In this document: positions 26,333 through 35,621 of the stretch, piece after piece | Layout of the letters: every line of letters starts with the position of its first letter | Position numbering within the stretch: position 1 is the first letter of the stretch | Source of the DNA: Kineococcus endophyticus | GTDB lineage: Bacteria > Actinomycetota > Actinomycetes > Actinomycetales > Kineococcaceae | Length of the DNA: 64,000 nucleotides | Assembly (NCBI RefSeq): GCF_040796495.1 | Contig: NZ_JBFNQN010000005.1 | Coordinates: 288,691-352,690 of the forward strand | Direction of reading: 5' to 3' | Program-made: the position numbers and the translations under genes | The notes under the pieces: generated by a model | What the model saw: the letters and a program-made list of their open reading frames with translations, nothing else | What the model was told of the DNA's origin: nothing | Database searches by the model: none

Positions 26333-27150
26333 CCACCGTCCTCGACCGCCCCGTCCCCACCGGTTCCGCGAGCACCCCGGCCGCCGGGCCGTTCCGCTCC
26401 CTGCGGCACGCCGGTGCCCTCGCGGTCCGCAACCTCGTCAAGACCGTCCGGACGCCCGAGGCGCTCATCGACGTGACGATCCAGCCGATCATCTTCCTGC
26501 TGCTGTTCACCTACATCTTCGGCGGCGCCCTCGGCGGCGGGGACCGCTCGACCTACCTGCAGTACCTGCTCCCCGGGATCCTGGCCCAGTCGATCTCGCT
26601 GGCCGGTGTCTCGTTGGGCCAGAACCTCAACAGCGACATCCAGAAGGGGGTCTTCGACCGGTTCCGGTCGTTGCCGATCGCGCGCTCGGCGCCCCTCGTG
26701 GGCGCCGTGCTGGCCGACGTCGTGCGCTACCTCATCCTGTTCGCCGTCATCATGACGGCCGCCACGGTCATGGGTTTCCGGGTGCAGACCGGGTTCTGGC
26801 CCACGCTCGCGGCGCTCGGCGTCTCGATGGCGTTCGCCCTCTCGTTCTGCTGGGTCTCGGTGTTCGTGGGACTGCTGGTCCGCACCCCCGGGGCCGTGCA
26901 GGGGCTGATGTTCCTGCTCGTGATGCCCCTCAGCTTCGGCAGCAACGTGTTCGTCGACACGGCGAGCATGCCGGGGTGGTTGCAGCACTTCGTCCACGTC
27001 AACCCGATCACGCACCTGGTCGGGGTCGTCCGCGGGTTGATGCTCGGCGGTCCGGTGGCCGGTGACCTCGCGTGGACCGGCGGCTGGATCGCGGTGTTCC
27101 TCGCCGTGTTCGTCCCGCTGGCCCTGCGCGCCTACACCCGCCGCGCCTGA
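26329..27150 (+). CDS. ABC-2 type permease, DrrB-like
   Basis: 273 residues. A ~30-residue Pro/Ala-rich cytoplasmic start leads to six hydrophobic segments, with LVKTVRTPEALIDVTIQPIIFLLLF before and in the first helix. KGVFDRFRSLPIARSAPLVG is the cytoplasmic coupling loop of the ABC-2 family, and the late FGSNVFVDTASMPGWLQHFVHVNPITH is typical of DrrB/NodJ proteins. It forms the membrane channel for the preceding ATPase. Its 3' end overlaps the convergent regulator gene by 19 bp. Confidence 0.9.
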   Translation: MTTVLDRPVPTGSASTPAAGPFRSLRHAGALAVRNLVKTVRTPEALIDVTIQPIIFLLLFTYIFGGALGGGDRSTYLQYLLPGILAQSISLAGVSLGQNLNSDIQKGVFDRFRSLPIARSAPLVGAVLADVVRYLILFAVIMTAATVMGFRVQTGFWPTLAALGVSMAFALSFCWVSVFVGLLVRTPGAVQGLMFLLVMPLSFGSNVFVDTASMPGWLQHFVHVNPITHLVGVVRGLMLGGPVAGDLAWTGGWIAVFLAVFVPLALRAYTRRA

Positions 27151-30100
27151 TCCCCCGCCACCCCCGCCGCCATCCCCACCGCGGCGCGGAGGTCGGCGAC
27201 CGCCGCCTCCCGGTCCTGGTCCCGGGCGGCGGCGTAGAGGGCTGCGAGGGCCGGGGAACCGTCGGCCTCGAGCGCCGCCCGGACCCGCTGGACCTCGGGT
27301 TCGGTCGGGTCCTCGGCCCCGCGCAGGTTCGCGGCGGTGCCGAGGACCCGGGCCGCGCCCGCGGTGTCCCCCTCCTGCAGCCGCCACCGCGCGACCGCCA
27401 CGGCCACCATCGCGACGATGGGCATGTCGTGGGTCCCGAGCGCCAGGTCGACGGCCTCGGCGAGCACCGCGCGGACCCGGTCGCGCTCCGGGCCGGCGCC
27501 CTCGAGCAGCACGTGCGCGGCGGCGGCGAGCAACCCCGCCCTCTCGTGCTCCCACACGCCGGTCCGGCCGCGGTCGGCCAGGTCGGCCAGCTGCCCGTCG
27601 ACGAGGGCCCGGGCCTCGTCGTGGCGTCCCCGGCCGCGCAGCGAGGCGACCTGGGCGAGGACGAGCCAGGTGCGCGTGGTGGTCGAGGCCGCCGCCGCCA
27701 CGGCCTCCATGCGGCGCACCTCCTCCGCGGCCTCGGCCGCCGCCCCACGGCGTTGCAGGACGTCGACGAGGCGCATGCGCAGCTGCACCTCGTCGTCGGC
27801 GTTGCCGAACGGTGCGACGAGGTCGCCGGCCTGGCGGTACCGCCGTTCGGCGAGGTCCAGGTCGCCCGTGACGACCGCGTGCTGGGCGAGCAGGCGCAGC
27901 GCCCCGGCGCGGCCCCAGCTCTCCCCCGCGGCGGCGAAGCCGTCGGCCGACCGCCCCGCGTGGTGCGCCATCGCGCAGACGTCGCCGTCGTTCTCGGCCC
28001 CGGCGGCGCACATGAGGTGCACGAGGGCCGTGAGCCACGGGTCGGCGGGCGGTTCGGCGAGGAACGGCTGCACCCGCGGGTCCCGGGCGACGTCGAACCA
28101 GACGCCCTCGGTCTCGACGCTGAAGCGGTCGAGGAACACGGCCAGCAGCACCGAGAGCGGGTCGGAGCCGCCGCCGGTGCCGTCGTCCAGCGCGCGGTGC
28201 AGCGCCTGCATGCGCACGCGCCCGGCCTCCCACTCCCCCTGCCCCTCCATGAGCCCGTTGACGACCTCCAGCGCCTCGCCGACGAGGTCCAGCGGGGTGC
28301 CGGTGGGACCGGCCGAACGGGCCACGGTCGTCCACTCCCGGACCTCGGCGTGCCGGCCGAGGGCCGACCACCACAGGGCGACGGGGACGGTCGTGCGCAG
28401 CGCCCGCTCCGCCAGTCCGGCCGCGGCGAGGTGGCGCAGGGCTGCCAGGAGGTCGTCTGCCTCGGCGTCCAGCCGCTGCGACCACGCCAGCTGGGCGGGA
28501 CCGCGCAGACCCGACGCCGCACCGGCCGCGACACCCTCGGCCCACCGCGTCCGGGCCTCCAGGACGGCCTCGACCTGCCCCGAGGCGGCCAGGCGATCGG
28601 CGCCGTACTCCCGGATCGTCTCCAGCAGCGCGTACCTCGCGACGGGCCCGGGACGCAGCTGCAGCAACGACTTCTCGACGAGGGAGCCCAGCAGGTCGGC
28701 CACGGTCAGCTCGTCGCCGAGATCGGCGGCCACCGCGGCGGCGGCGTCCACCGCCACCGGGGCGTGGAACACCGACAGCCGCTGCAGCAGGACCTTCTCG
28801 TCGGCCGCGAGGAGCTCCCAGCTCCAGTCCACGACGGCGCGCAGCGTGCGGTGCCGGGCGACGGCCGTCCGCCGGCCACCGGTCAGCAGGCGGAACCGGT
28901 CGGACAAGCGGCCCAGGAGGTCGGCCGGGGTCATCGTCCGCACGCGGGCCGCCGCGAGCTCCAGGGCCAGCGGCAACCCGTCGAGGCGGTCCACGACCTG
29001 CTGGACGACCGCCCGGTCCGCGGGGTCGGTCAGGGAGAACCCCGGCGAGACGGCGGCCGCCCGGTCGGTGAACAGTTGCAGCGCAGCCGTTCGCGGCAAC
29101 GGCCCGAGCGGGTGCAGCACCTCGCCCTCGACCCCGAGGGCCTCGCGCGAGGTGGCCAGGACGACGAGCGCGGGGCAGGCGTGCAGGAAGTCCTCGACGA
29201 GGTGGGCCACGTCGTCGAGGAGGTGCTCGCAGTTGTCGAGCACGAGGACCGTCCGGCCCCCACCGAGGGCCGCGACGACGCGGGAGCGCTGATCGGCATC
29301 GGCCACGGGTCGCCGGTCGCGGCCGGTGTCGCGGGCGCCCACCGCCGCGGCGACCGCGCCCAGGACGTCCGCCCCCTCGGCCACGGGGGCGAGCGCGACG
29401 ACGGCCACCGCGGTCCCCGCCGCGGTCAAGCCCGCGGCGACCTCCGTCGACAACCGCGTCTTGCCCGCTCCCCCGGGCCCCACGACGGTGACGCAGCGGA
29501 CCTCCTCGAGGAGGCCGCGGACGCGGACGACGTCGTCCTGGCGCCCGACGAACGAGGTGAGCGGCCGCGCGGGCGGGGGTCCGGGCACGGGCGCCGCCGA
29601 CGCGGTGTCCCCCACCGCCAGCGCCACGCGGTGGGCCTCGCGCAAACCCGCGGAGGGATCGGTCCCGAACTGCTCGGCGAGCAACCGCCGCGTCCCCTCG
29701 TAGGCCGCGAGGGCCTCGGCGGACCGCCCCTCGGCGGCCAGGACGCGCACGAGCAGTTCGGCGAGGCGCTCCCGCACCGGGTGCGCGCGCAGGAGCCCCT
29801 CCAGCTCGGCGGCCAGCCCGTCCGTGCGCCCCAGCGCGAGCCGCGCCGCCGCCCGGTCCGCGACCGCCTCGAGCCGGGACTCCTCCAGGCGCACCGCGTC
29901 CGGCGCCGAGGCGATCTCGGCGAGCGGTCCGCGCCAGCGGCCCAGGGCGGCGTCGAGCACGGCCTCGGCCCGGTCGGGGCGTCCGGCCCGCAGCTCCGCG
30001 TGACCCTGGGCGAAGGCGGCCTCGACCTCGGGGACGTCGACGGCGACGCCGCGCAGGGCGTACCCGGCGGGGCCGGCCTCCACGGTCGCGGCCGTGCCCA

Positions 30101-30353
30101 GCGTCCGCCGGAGCCGGGACACGAGGGACTGCAGCGCACCGGGTCCCGTCGGTCCGTCGCCGGACCACAGCAGGTCCTCCAGGACGCCGGTGGCCACGGG
30201 CCGGCCCGCGCGGAGGGCGAGCTCGGCCAGCAGGAGGCGCAGCCGCGTCCCGGCGACGGCCACCTCGGTGCCGTCGGCGGCCTCGACCCGCAGGGGGCCG
30301 AGCAGCTCGATCCGCAGGGACGCGGAGACGGGGGCGGACACGGGGACGGCCAC
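27132..30353 (-). CDS. Large BTAD-type transcriptional regulator (OmpR-like HTH, BTAD, ATPase, TPR)
   Basis: 1073 residues. Residues ~1-95 are a winged helix (IELLGPLRVEAADGTEVAVA ... LLWSGDGPTGPGALQSLVSRLRRTLG). About 100-250 is the BTAD helical domain (AFAQGHAELRAGRPDRAEAV ... EGTRRLLAEQFGTDPSAGLR). Next is an NB-ARC-like ATPase with Walker A VGPGGAGKTRLSTEVA and Walker B TVLVLDNCEHLLDD, followed by ~500 residues of TPR-like helical repeats. This is the SARP/AfsR large-regulator layout, and many members activate neighbouring secondary-metabolite or export genes. The DrrAB-type exporter next door is a candidate target. The GTG at 30353 follows CAGTCT by 6 nt (leaderless); GTG 30341 is an alternative. 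Confidence 0.85.
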   Translation of the reverse strand: MAVPVSAPVSASLRIELLGPLRVEAADGTEVAVAGTRLRLLLAELALRAGRPVATGVLEDLLWSGDGPTGPGALQSLVSRLRRTLGTAATVEAGPAGYALRGVAVDVPEVEAAFAQGHAELRAGRPDRAEAVLDAALGRWRGPLAEIASAPDAVRLEESRLEAVADRAAARLALGRTDGLAAELEGLLRAHPVRERLAELLVRVLAAEGRSAEALAAYEGTRRLLAEQFGTDPSAGLREAHRVALAVGDTASAAPVPGPPPARPLTSFVGRQDDVVRVRGLLEEVRCVTVVGPGGAGKTRLSTEVAAGLTAAGTAVAVVALAPVAEGADVLGAVAAAVGARDTGRDRRPVADADQRSRVVAALGGGRTVLVLDNCEHLLDDVAHLVEDFLHACPALVVLATSREALGVEGEVLHPLGPLPRTAALQLFTDRAAAVSPGFSLTDPADRAVVQQVVDRLDGLPLALELAAARVRTMTPADLLGRLSDRFRLLTGGRRTAVARHRTLRAVVDWSWELLAADEKVLLQRLSVFHAPVAVDAAAAVAADLGDELTVADLLGSLVEKSLLQLRPGPVARYALLETIREYGADRLAASGQVEAVLEARTRWAEGVAAGAASGLRGPAQLAWSQRLDAEADDLLAALRHLAAAGLAERALRTTVPVALWWSALGRHAEVREWTTVARSAGPTGTPLDLVGEALEVVNGLMEGQGEWEAGRVRMQALHRALDDGTGGGSDPLSVLLAVFLDRFSVETEGVWFDVARDPRVQPFLAEPPADPWLTALVHLMCAAGAENDGDVCAMAHHAGRSADGFAAAGESWGRAGALRLLAQHAVVTGDLDLAERRYRQAGDLVAPFGNADDEVQLRMRLVDVLQRRGAAAEAAEEVRRMEAVAAAASTTTRTWLVLAQVASLRGRGRHDEARALVDGQLADLADRGRTGVWEHERAGLLAAAAHVLLEGAGPERDRVRAVLAEAVDLALGTHDMPIVAMVAVAVARWRLQEGDTAGAARVLGTAANLRGAEDPTEPEVQRVRAALEADGSPALAALYAAARDQDREAAVADLRAAVGMAAGVAGDQARRV

Positions 30354-30359
30354 GGGGAC

Positions 30360-30365
30360 AGACTG
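30360..30365 (-). promoter_or_regulatory. -10-like element of the BTAD regulator (leaderless)
   Basis: Minus-strand CAGTCT 6 nt before GTG 30353, in the 40-bp gap after the nitrate reductase gene. It departs from TAnnnT at the first base. Confidence 0.35.
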
Positions 30366-30393
30366 CCACCCGGTGCCGCTGGTGGACGCCGCG

Positions 30394-33300
30394 TCAGTAG
30401 ACGTCGCGCACGTACCGCCCCGCCGCGGCCATCGCCTGCACGTGCGCGGCCGCCGCGTCCGGCGACATCCCCCCGTGCTCGGCGACGACGTCGCGCAGGG
30501 CCCGGTCCACGTCCCGGGCCATCCGCGCGGCGTCCCCGCACACGTAGAGGTGGGCGCCCTCGTCGATCCACCGCCACAACTCCCGGCCCTGGCGGCGCAT
30601 CCGGTCCTGGACGTAGACCTTCTCCGGCTGGTCACGGGAGAACGCCAGGCTCAGCCGGGTGAGGGAGCCGTCCTGGCGCCACGCCTCGAACTCCTCGCGG
30701 TAGTACCAGTCGGTGGCCGAACTGCGCTCGCCGAAGAACAGCCAGTTCCGGCCGCCCCCGCCGTGGGCGCGGCGCTCCTGCAGGAAACCCCGGAACGGGG
30801 CGACGCCCGTGCCCGGGCCGACCATGACGACGGGCACGCTGGGGTCGGCCGGGGGCCGGAAGGCCGGGCTGGGCTGGACGAACACCCGCAGGTCCTGCCC
30901 GTCGGCCCGGTCGGCCAGGAACGAGGAGCAGACCCCGTGCCGCACCGGGTCACCGAACCGGACGACCGACACCGTCAGCTGCACCTCGTCCGGGTGGGCC
31001 TCCGGCGCCGAGGAGATCGAGTACTGCCGCGGCTGCAGGGGCCGGAGGAGGTTGCGCCACTCGAGCGGTTCGGCGCGCACCGGGAACGCTCGCAGCACGT
31101 CCACCGTCTGCCGTCCCCAGCACCAGTCGGCGGTGAGTCCCGGTTCCCGCGAGTGCCGGCCGACGAAGTCCAGCAGGGCCGCGGAGGGACGGGTGACGTC
31201 GAGCTCGGCGAGGTCCTCCGGGGCGTTCCCGGTCAGCCGCGCCACCTCCTCCACGACGCGGGGGTCGTTGACGGGCCAGATCCCCAGGGAGTCCCCGGCC
31301 CGGTAGGCCAGCCCCTCGTCGCGATGGATCCCGATCTGCCGCACCTCCTTCGAGGACCCCGGCCGGTTCAACCGGACGTTGCGCACGAGGTGGGACCGGT
31401 AGGGGTTCCGACGGGTCGGCCGGTCGGACGCCACCCGCGGTGCGGGCACCACCGGCCGGTCGGCCAGCAGGTGCAGGACCCGGGTGCTCCAGTCCTCCGC
31501 GCGCTCGACCTGGTCGGGTTCGCAGTCCACGCGCGGCAGCAGCCGGGTGGCGCCGAGTTCGGCGAACCGCTCGTCGAGGCGCCGACCGTGGCCGCAGAAG
31601 TCGGCGTAGGAGGAGTCCCCGAACGCCAGCACCGCGAACCGGCGGTCCTCCAGCCGCGGGGCGTCCGGCGCGGACACGCTCGCCCAGAACGCGGCCCCGT
31701 TGTCGGGTGGGCCGCCGTCCCCGAACGTGCTGGCGACGAGCAGCGTCGTCGGCGCCAGCCGGGCCGGGTCGGCGCGGTCCATGCCCACCGCCCCGGCACG
31801 GACGCCGGAGGCCACGAGGGCGGCCGCGGTGGACCGGGCGTGCTCGGCCGCCCCGCCGGTCTGGGAGGCGTACAGGACGAGCACGTCGAGGTCGTCCTCC
31901 TCCTCGTCCTCCGCCCCGGGGGCCGTCACCGGCGCCGTCGCCACCGAGACCCGCCGCAACGCCACCGCGCAGACCTTGAACTCCGGTTGCAGGCTGTCGG
32001 GGTCCACGGCGTCGTGCGTCACGGCGTTGACGGCGACGTCCTCGCCGAACGTGTCGTTCCAGTGGAACGGCGCGAAGCAGCAACCGGGCAGGACCCGATC
32101 GGTCACGACGGCGGGGAGCACGACCCGGCCCCGCCGCGATCGCACCTCCACACCGTCACCCTCGGCGATGCCGAGCCGCTCGGCGTCCTGCGGGTGCACC
32201 TCGACGAACGGCCCGGGGTTCAAGGCCTCCAGCTGCGGGACCTTCCCCGTCTTGGTGCGGGTGTGCCACTGGTGCTGCACGCGGCCGGTGCCCAGGACGA
32301 AGGGGTGCTCGTCGTCGGGCAGTTCGGCGGCGGGCACGAAGGGCCGGGGCCAGAACACCGCGCGGCCGTCCGCCGTCGGGAACCGGAACCCGTCGCCCTC
32401 GCGGTACCGGACCGGGTTGCGGTCCGGGCCGCCGGGGGCGGCCGGCCACTGCACGGGCCCGGACCGCAGCCGGTCGTGGTCCACACCCCGCAGGTCGTAC
32501 CCCGTCCGCGGGTTGGAGAACCCCCGCACCTCCTCGAACACCTCGGCGGCGCTGGAGAACGCGAAGTCCGCGGAGAAGCCCATGCGCTGCGCGACCCCGG
32601 CGACGAGCGCCCAGTCCGGCCGGGCGTCGCCGACGGGGTCGACGGCCTGGGGCAGCAGGGTCATGGTCCGTTCGGAGTTCACGGCGACCTGGTCGGACTC
32701 CGCCCACAGCGCCGCGGGCAGCAGGACGTCGGCGAACGGCGTCGTCTCGGTGTCGGCGAAGGCGTCCTGGACCACGACGAAGTCGCAGCGCTGCAACGCC
32801 TCCACGACGACGGACCGGTTCGCGACGGAGGCGACGGGATTCGTGCAGACGATCCAGCAGGCCTTGACCTCCCCTGCCGCCATCCGGCGGAAGAGGTCGA
32901 TCGTGCCCGTACCCGCGTCGGTGCGCAGGGTTCCGGGCGGCAGACCCCACCGCTCCTCGACGAAGGCACGGTCCCCGGGGTCCAGCGCCGTCCGCTGACC
33001 GGGCAACCCCGGTCCCATGTACCCCATCTCCCGGCCGCCCATGGCGTTCGGCTGCCCCGTCAGGGAGAACGGGCCGCTGCCGGGGCGGCCGATGGCCCCC
33101 GTCGCCAGGTGCAGGTTCACGAGGGCGTTCGTGTTCCACGTCCCGTGCACGCTCTGGTTCAGCCCCATCGTCCAGCAGCTCATCCAGTTCCGTGCCCCGG
33201 CGATGAGCTCGGCGGCCCGGCGCAGGTCCGCCTCGGGGATCCCCGTGATCTCCGCCACCCGGGCCGGCGGGTGGTCCGCGACGACCCCGGCCATGCCGTC

Positions 33301-34107
33301 CCAGCCGCGTGTGCTGGACCGCACGAACTCCTCGTCCACCGCGCCCGCCTCGACCAGCAGGTGCAGCAACCCGTTCAGCAGGGCGAGGTCGGTGCCCGGG
33401 CGCACCGGCAGGAACAGGTCGGCGGCGTCGGCCGTCGGGGTGCGCCGGGGGTCGACGACGACGAGCGTGGCCCCCGCCCGGACCCGCTCCATCATCCGCA
33501 GGAACAGGATCGGGTGGCAGTCGGCCATGTTGGAACCGATGACGAGGAACACGTCGGCGTGGTCGAAGTCGTCGTAGGACCCCGGCGGCCCGTCGGCCCC
33601 GAGGGACTGCTTGTAGCCCGTGCCGGCGCTGGCCATGCACAGGCGCGAGTTCGACTCGATCTGGTTCGTCCCCCAGAAGCCCTTCACGAGCTTGTTGGCC
33701 AGGTACTGCGCCTCCAGCGACATCTGACCGGAGACGTAGACGGCGACGGAGTCCGGCCCGTGCTCGACGATCGTGGCCGCGAAGCGGTCCGCGACCCGGT
33801 CCAGCGCCTCGTCGAGGGGCACGTCCCGCGCCGCCCCGCCCCGCTCGTCGCGCAGGGCGGCCCGTTCGAGCCGGCCGGGCGCCGTCATGAAGGCCGCGCT
33901 CGTCGCGCCCTTGGTGCACAGCCGCCCCCGGTTGACGGGGTGCTCGCGGTCGCCCGTGACCCCGGCCAGGGTCCGCCGGCCGGTGACCGGGTCCGTCGCG
34001 ACGTCGAGGACGACACCGCAGCCGACGCCGCAGTAGGAGCACGCGCTGCGCACGGAGGTCGGGGCGGGAGCCGTCACGGGAGCAGTAGAGCGGGGCGCCG
34101 TTGCCAC
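30394..34107 (-). CDS. Single-chain assimilatory nitrate reductase: molybdenum enzyme fused to a CysJ/CPR-like flavoprotein
   Basis: 1237 residues. Near the N-terminus CSYCGVGC and GRLCTKG supply the four Cys of a [4Fe-4S] cluster. The bis-MGD catalytic domain follows to ~600 ([19 protein letters not shown] holds the Cys expected to bind Mo; [17 protein letters not shown]), then the dinucleotide-binding domain ([19 protein letters not shown]). After an acidic linker (EDEEEDD) comes a flavodoxin domain ([16 protein letters not shown]). Then come FAD (RQYSISSAP) and NAD(P)H ([18 protein letters not shown]) domains ending YVRDVY. Electrons would pass from NAD(P)H through FAD and FMN to Mo, so no separate reductase is needed. 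GTG 34107 was chosen; GTG 34077 is possible. Confidence 0.93.
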   Translation of the reverse strand: MATAPRSTAPVTAPAPTSVRSACSYCGVGCGVVLDVATDPVTGRRTLAGVTGDREHPVNRGRLCTKGATSAAFMTAPGRLERAALRDERGGAARDVPLDEALDRVADRFAATIVEHGPDSVAVYVSGQMSLEAQYLANKLVKGFWGTNQIESNSRLCMASAGTGYKQSLGADGPPGSYDDFDHADVFLVIGSNMADCHPILFLRMMERVRAGATLVVVDPRRTPTADAADLFLPVRPGTDLALLNGLLHLLVEAGAVDEEFVRSSTRGWDGMAGVVADHPPARVAEITGIPEADLRRAAELIAGARNWMSCWTMGLNQSVHGTWNTNALVNLHLATGAIGRPGSGPFSLTGQPNAMGGREMGYMGPGLPGQRTALDPGDRAFVEERWGLPPGTLRTDAGTGTIDLFRRMAAGEVKACWIVCTNPVASVANRSVVVEALQRCDFVVVQDAFADTETTPFADVLLPAALWAESDQVAVNSERTMTLLPQAVDPVGDARPDWALVAGVAQRMGFSADFAFSSAAEVFEEVRGFSNPRTGYDLRGVDHDRLRSGPVQWPAAPGGPDRNPVRYREGDGFRFPTADGRAVFWPRPFVPAAELPDDEHPFVLGTGRVQHQWHTRTKTGKVPQLEALNPGPFVEVHPQDAERLGIAEGDGVEVRSRRGRVVLPAVVTDRVLPGCCFAPFHWNDTFGEDVAVNAVTHDAVDPDSLQPEFKVCAVALRRVSVATAPVTAPGAEDEEEDDLDVLVLYASQTGGAAEHARSTAAALVASGVRAGAVGMDRADPARLAPTTLLVASTFGDGGPPDNGAAFWASVSAPDAPRLEDRRFAVLAFGDSSYADFCGHGRRLDERFAELGATRLLPRVDCEPDQVERAEDWSTRVLHLLADRPVVPAPRVASDRPTRRNPYRSHLVRNVRLNRPGSSKEVRQIGIHRDEGLAYRAGDSLGIWPVNDPRVVEEVARLTGNAPEDLAELDVTRPSAALLDFVGRHSREPGLTADWCWGRQTVDVLRAFPVRAEPLEWRNLLRPLQPRQYSISSAPEAHPDEVQLTVSVVRFGDPVRHGVCSSFLADRADGQDLRVFVQPSPAFRPPADPSVPVVMVGPGTGVAPFRGFLQERRAHGGGGRNWLFFGERSSATDWYYREEFEAWRQDGSLTRLSLAFSRDQPEKVYVQDRMRRQGRELWRWIDEGAHLYVCGDAARMARDVDRALRDVVAEHGGMSPDAAAAHVQAMAAAGRYVRDVY

Positions 34108-34127
34108 CCCGTTTCCCGCGTGTTGCG
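34100..34127 (-). promoter_or_regulatory. Phased GlnR-like half-sites at the nitrate reductase promoter
   Basis: Reading the minus strand: GCAAC, 6 nt, GAAAC, 6 nt, GCAAC. The 11-bp phasing and the GAAAC element match the GlnR box gTnAC-n6-GAAAC of actinobacteria, with GCAAC replacing GTnAC. The last half-site overlaps the first codons of the proposed GTG 34107 start, so either that start or this half-site is uncertain. Confidence 0.5.
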
Positions 34128-34176
34128 GCCGTGGTGCGGCCTCCTCACAGCCCCGCCGCGGGGGCGTGAGGACACC

Positions 34177-34214
34177 GTGACGCACCCGCAACGGCACGCG
34201 CCACTGCCCGCAAC
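34177..34214 (+). promoter_or_regulatory. Candidate GlnR box upstream of narK
   Basis: GTGAC (34177-34181), 6 nt, GCAAC (34188-34192), then at the same 11-bp period a weak CGCCA (34199) and GCAAC (34210-34214). GTGAC-n6-GCAAC differs from the GlnR consensus gTnAC-n6-GAAAC at one position. It sits 33-53 bp upstream of the -10, where an activator binds. Confidence 0.6.
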
Positions 34215-34224
34215 ACGAGGCCCC

Positions 34225-34230
34225 TAGCGT
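34225..34230 (+). promoter_or_regulatory. -10 element of narK (leaderless)
   Basis: TAGCGT 7 nt before ATG 34238, with no Shine-Dalgarno. Confidence 0.55.
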
Positions 34231-34237
34231 CGCCGAC

Positions 34238-35611
34238 ATGACCCTGGACACCCGCACCATCCCGGCTCCCCGGTCCGGCCGCTGGGTCGACGACCACGAC
34301 CCCGAGGACGTCCGGCAGTGGGAGTCGACCGGCCGCCGGCGGGCCCAGCGCAACCTGTGGCTGTCGATCTTCGCCGAGTTCCTCGGCTTCTCCGTCTGGC
34401 AGCTCTGGACGATCGTCACGCCGTCGCTGAACAGCGCGGGGTTCGCCCTCACCGCCGACCAGATGTTCTGGCTCATCGCCGTGCCGAACCTCGTCGGGGC
34501 GACCCTGCGCTTCCCCTACACGTTCGCGGTCCCGCGCTTCGGCGGCCGGAACTGGACCGTCGTCTCGGCCCTGCTGCTGCTCGTCCCCTGCATCGGGCTC
34601 GCCGTCGTCGTGCAGAACCCCCAGACGCCGTTCTGGGTCATGGTCCTCGTGGCGGCCACGGCCGGTGTCGGGGGCGGGAACTTCGCCAGCAGCATGGCGA
34701 ACATCTCGTTCTTCTACCCCGAGCGCGAGAAGGGTGCGGCGCTGGGGCTGAACGCGGCGGGCGGGAACCTCGGGGTCGCCGTCGTGCAGCTCGTCATCCC
34801 GGTCGTCGTGGTCGTCGGCGGAGGTCTGGCCCTGGACCGGGCCGGACTCGTCGTCGTCCCGCTGGCGGTGCTCGCGGCGGTCCTGGCCTGGCGCTCCATG
34901 GACAACCTGTCCACCGCCAAGGCCGACCTCGCCGGGTACGCCGCCGCGGTGCGGAACAAGCACACGTGGATCGTGTCGTTCCTCTACATCGGGACGTTCG
35001 GGTCCTTCATCGGCTACGCCGGGGTGTTCCCGCTGCTCATCAAGCAGCAGTTCCCGGAGATCGGTTTCTCCTGGGGTTTCGTCGGTCTGCCGCAGGTTCC
35101 GCTGACGCTGGCCTTCCTCGGGGCGCTCGTCGGATCGCTCGCCCGTCCCACCGGCGGGCGGCTCGCCGACCGCTGGTCCGGCGCCGACGTCGGCGTCGCG
35201 GCCTACGCCGTCATGGCCCTGGGGGCCCTCGGGGTCATCGCCTCCCTGGCCGCCGGCAGCTTCGCCGGGTTCTTCGCCTCCTTCCTCCTCCTGTTCGTGG
35301 CCAGCGGGGTCGGCAACGGCGCGGTGTACCGGATGATCCCGGCGATCTTCCGGGCGGGCATCGACGTGGCCGCGGACCCGCAGGGCCTGGTCCTGGCCAA
35401 GCGCCAGGCCGCCGCCTGCATCGGCATCGCGTCCGGCATCGGGGCCTACGGGGGGTTCATCATCCCCCGGGTGTTCGCCGAGTCGCTCAAGACCGGTTCG
35501 CTGCAACCCGCCCTGCTGGCGTTCGTCGGGTTCTACGCCGTCTGCGCGGTCGTCACGGTCGCCGTCTACAAGGTCGGCAGCGCCCAGCGCTTCGCCGGTA
35601 CCCGGATCTGA
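34238..35611 (+). CDS. narK: Nitrate/nitrite MFS transporter
   Basis: 457 residues with 12 hydrophobic segments. Nitrate/nitrite porter signatures are visible: [20 protein letters not shown] in helix 1, [21 protein letters not shown], and the nitrate signature [19 protein letters not shown], followed by [15 protein letters not shown]. The Arg in TLRFPY belongs to the substrate site of the family. It probably imports nitrate and may also move nitrite. It leads the six-gene nitrate/siroheme operon, with 10 nt to nirB. GlnR-like half-sites lie upstream. Confidence 0.93.
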   Translation: MTLDTRTIPAPRSGRWVDDHDPEDVRQWESTGRRRAQRNLWLSIFAEFLGFSVWQLWTIVTPSLNSAGFALTADQMFWLIAVPNLVGATLRFPYTFAVPRFGGRNWTVVSALLLLVPCIGLAVVVQNPQTPFWVMVLVAATAGVGGGNFASSMANISFFYPEREKGAALGLNAAGGNLGVAVVQLVIPVVVVVGGGLALDRAGLVVVPLAVLAAVLAWRSMDNLSTAKADLAGYAAAVRNKHTWIVSFLYIGTFGSFIGYAGVFPLLIKQQFPEIGFSWGFVGLPQVPLTLAFLGALVGSLARPTGGRLADRWSGADVGVAAYAVMALGALGVIASLAAGSFAGFFASFLLLFVASGVGNGAVYRMIPAIFRAGIDVAADPQGLVLAKRQAAACIGIASGIGAYGGFIIPRVFAESLKTGSLQPALLAFVGFYAVCAVVTVAVYKVGSAQRFAGTRI

Positions 35612-35621
35612 GGAGGACACC

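Noticed and set aside
25774..30369. 1531-codon minus-strand frame over the exporter and the BTAD regulator
   Set aside because: Its translation is Arg/Pro/Gly-rich in a shadow frame of the real regulator, and no domain is recognisable.
30094..34227. 1377-codon plus-strand frame over the nitrate reductase
   Set aside because: It is antisense to a gene with complete enzyme motifs, and its composition is dominated by Arg/Gly/Val/His repeats without domains.
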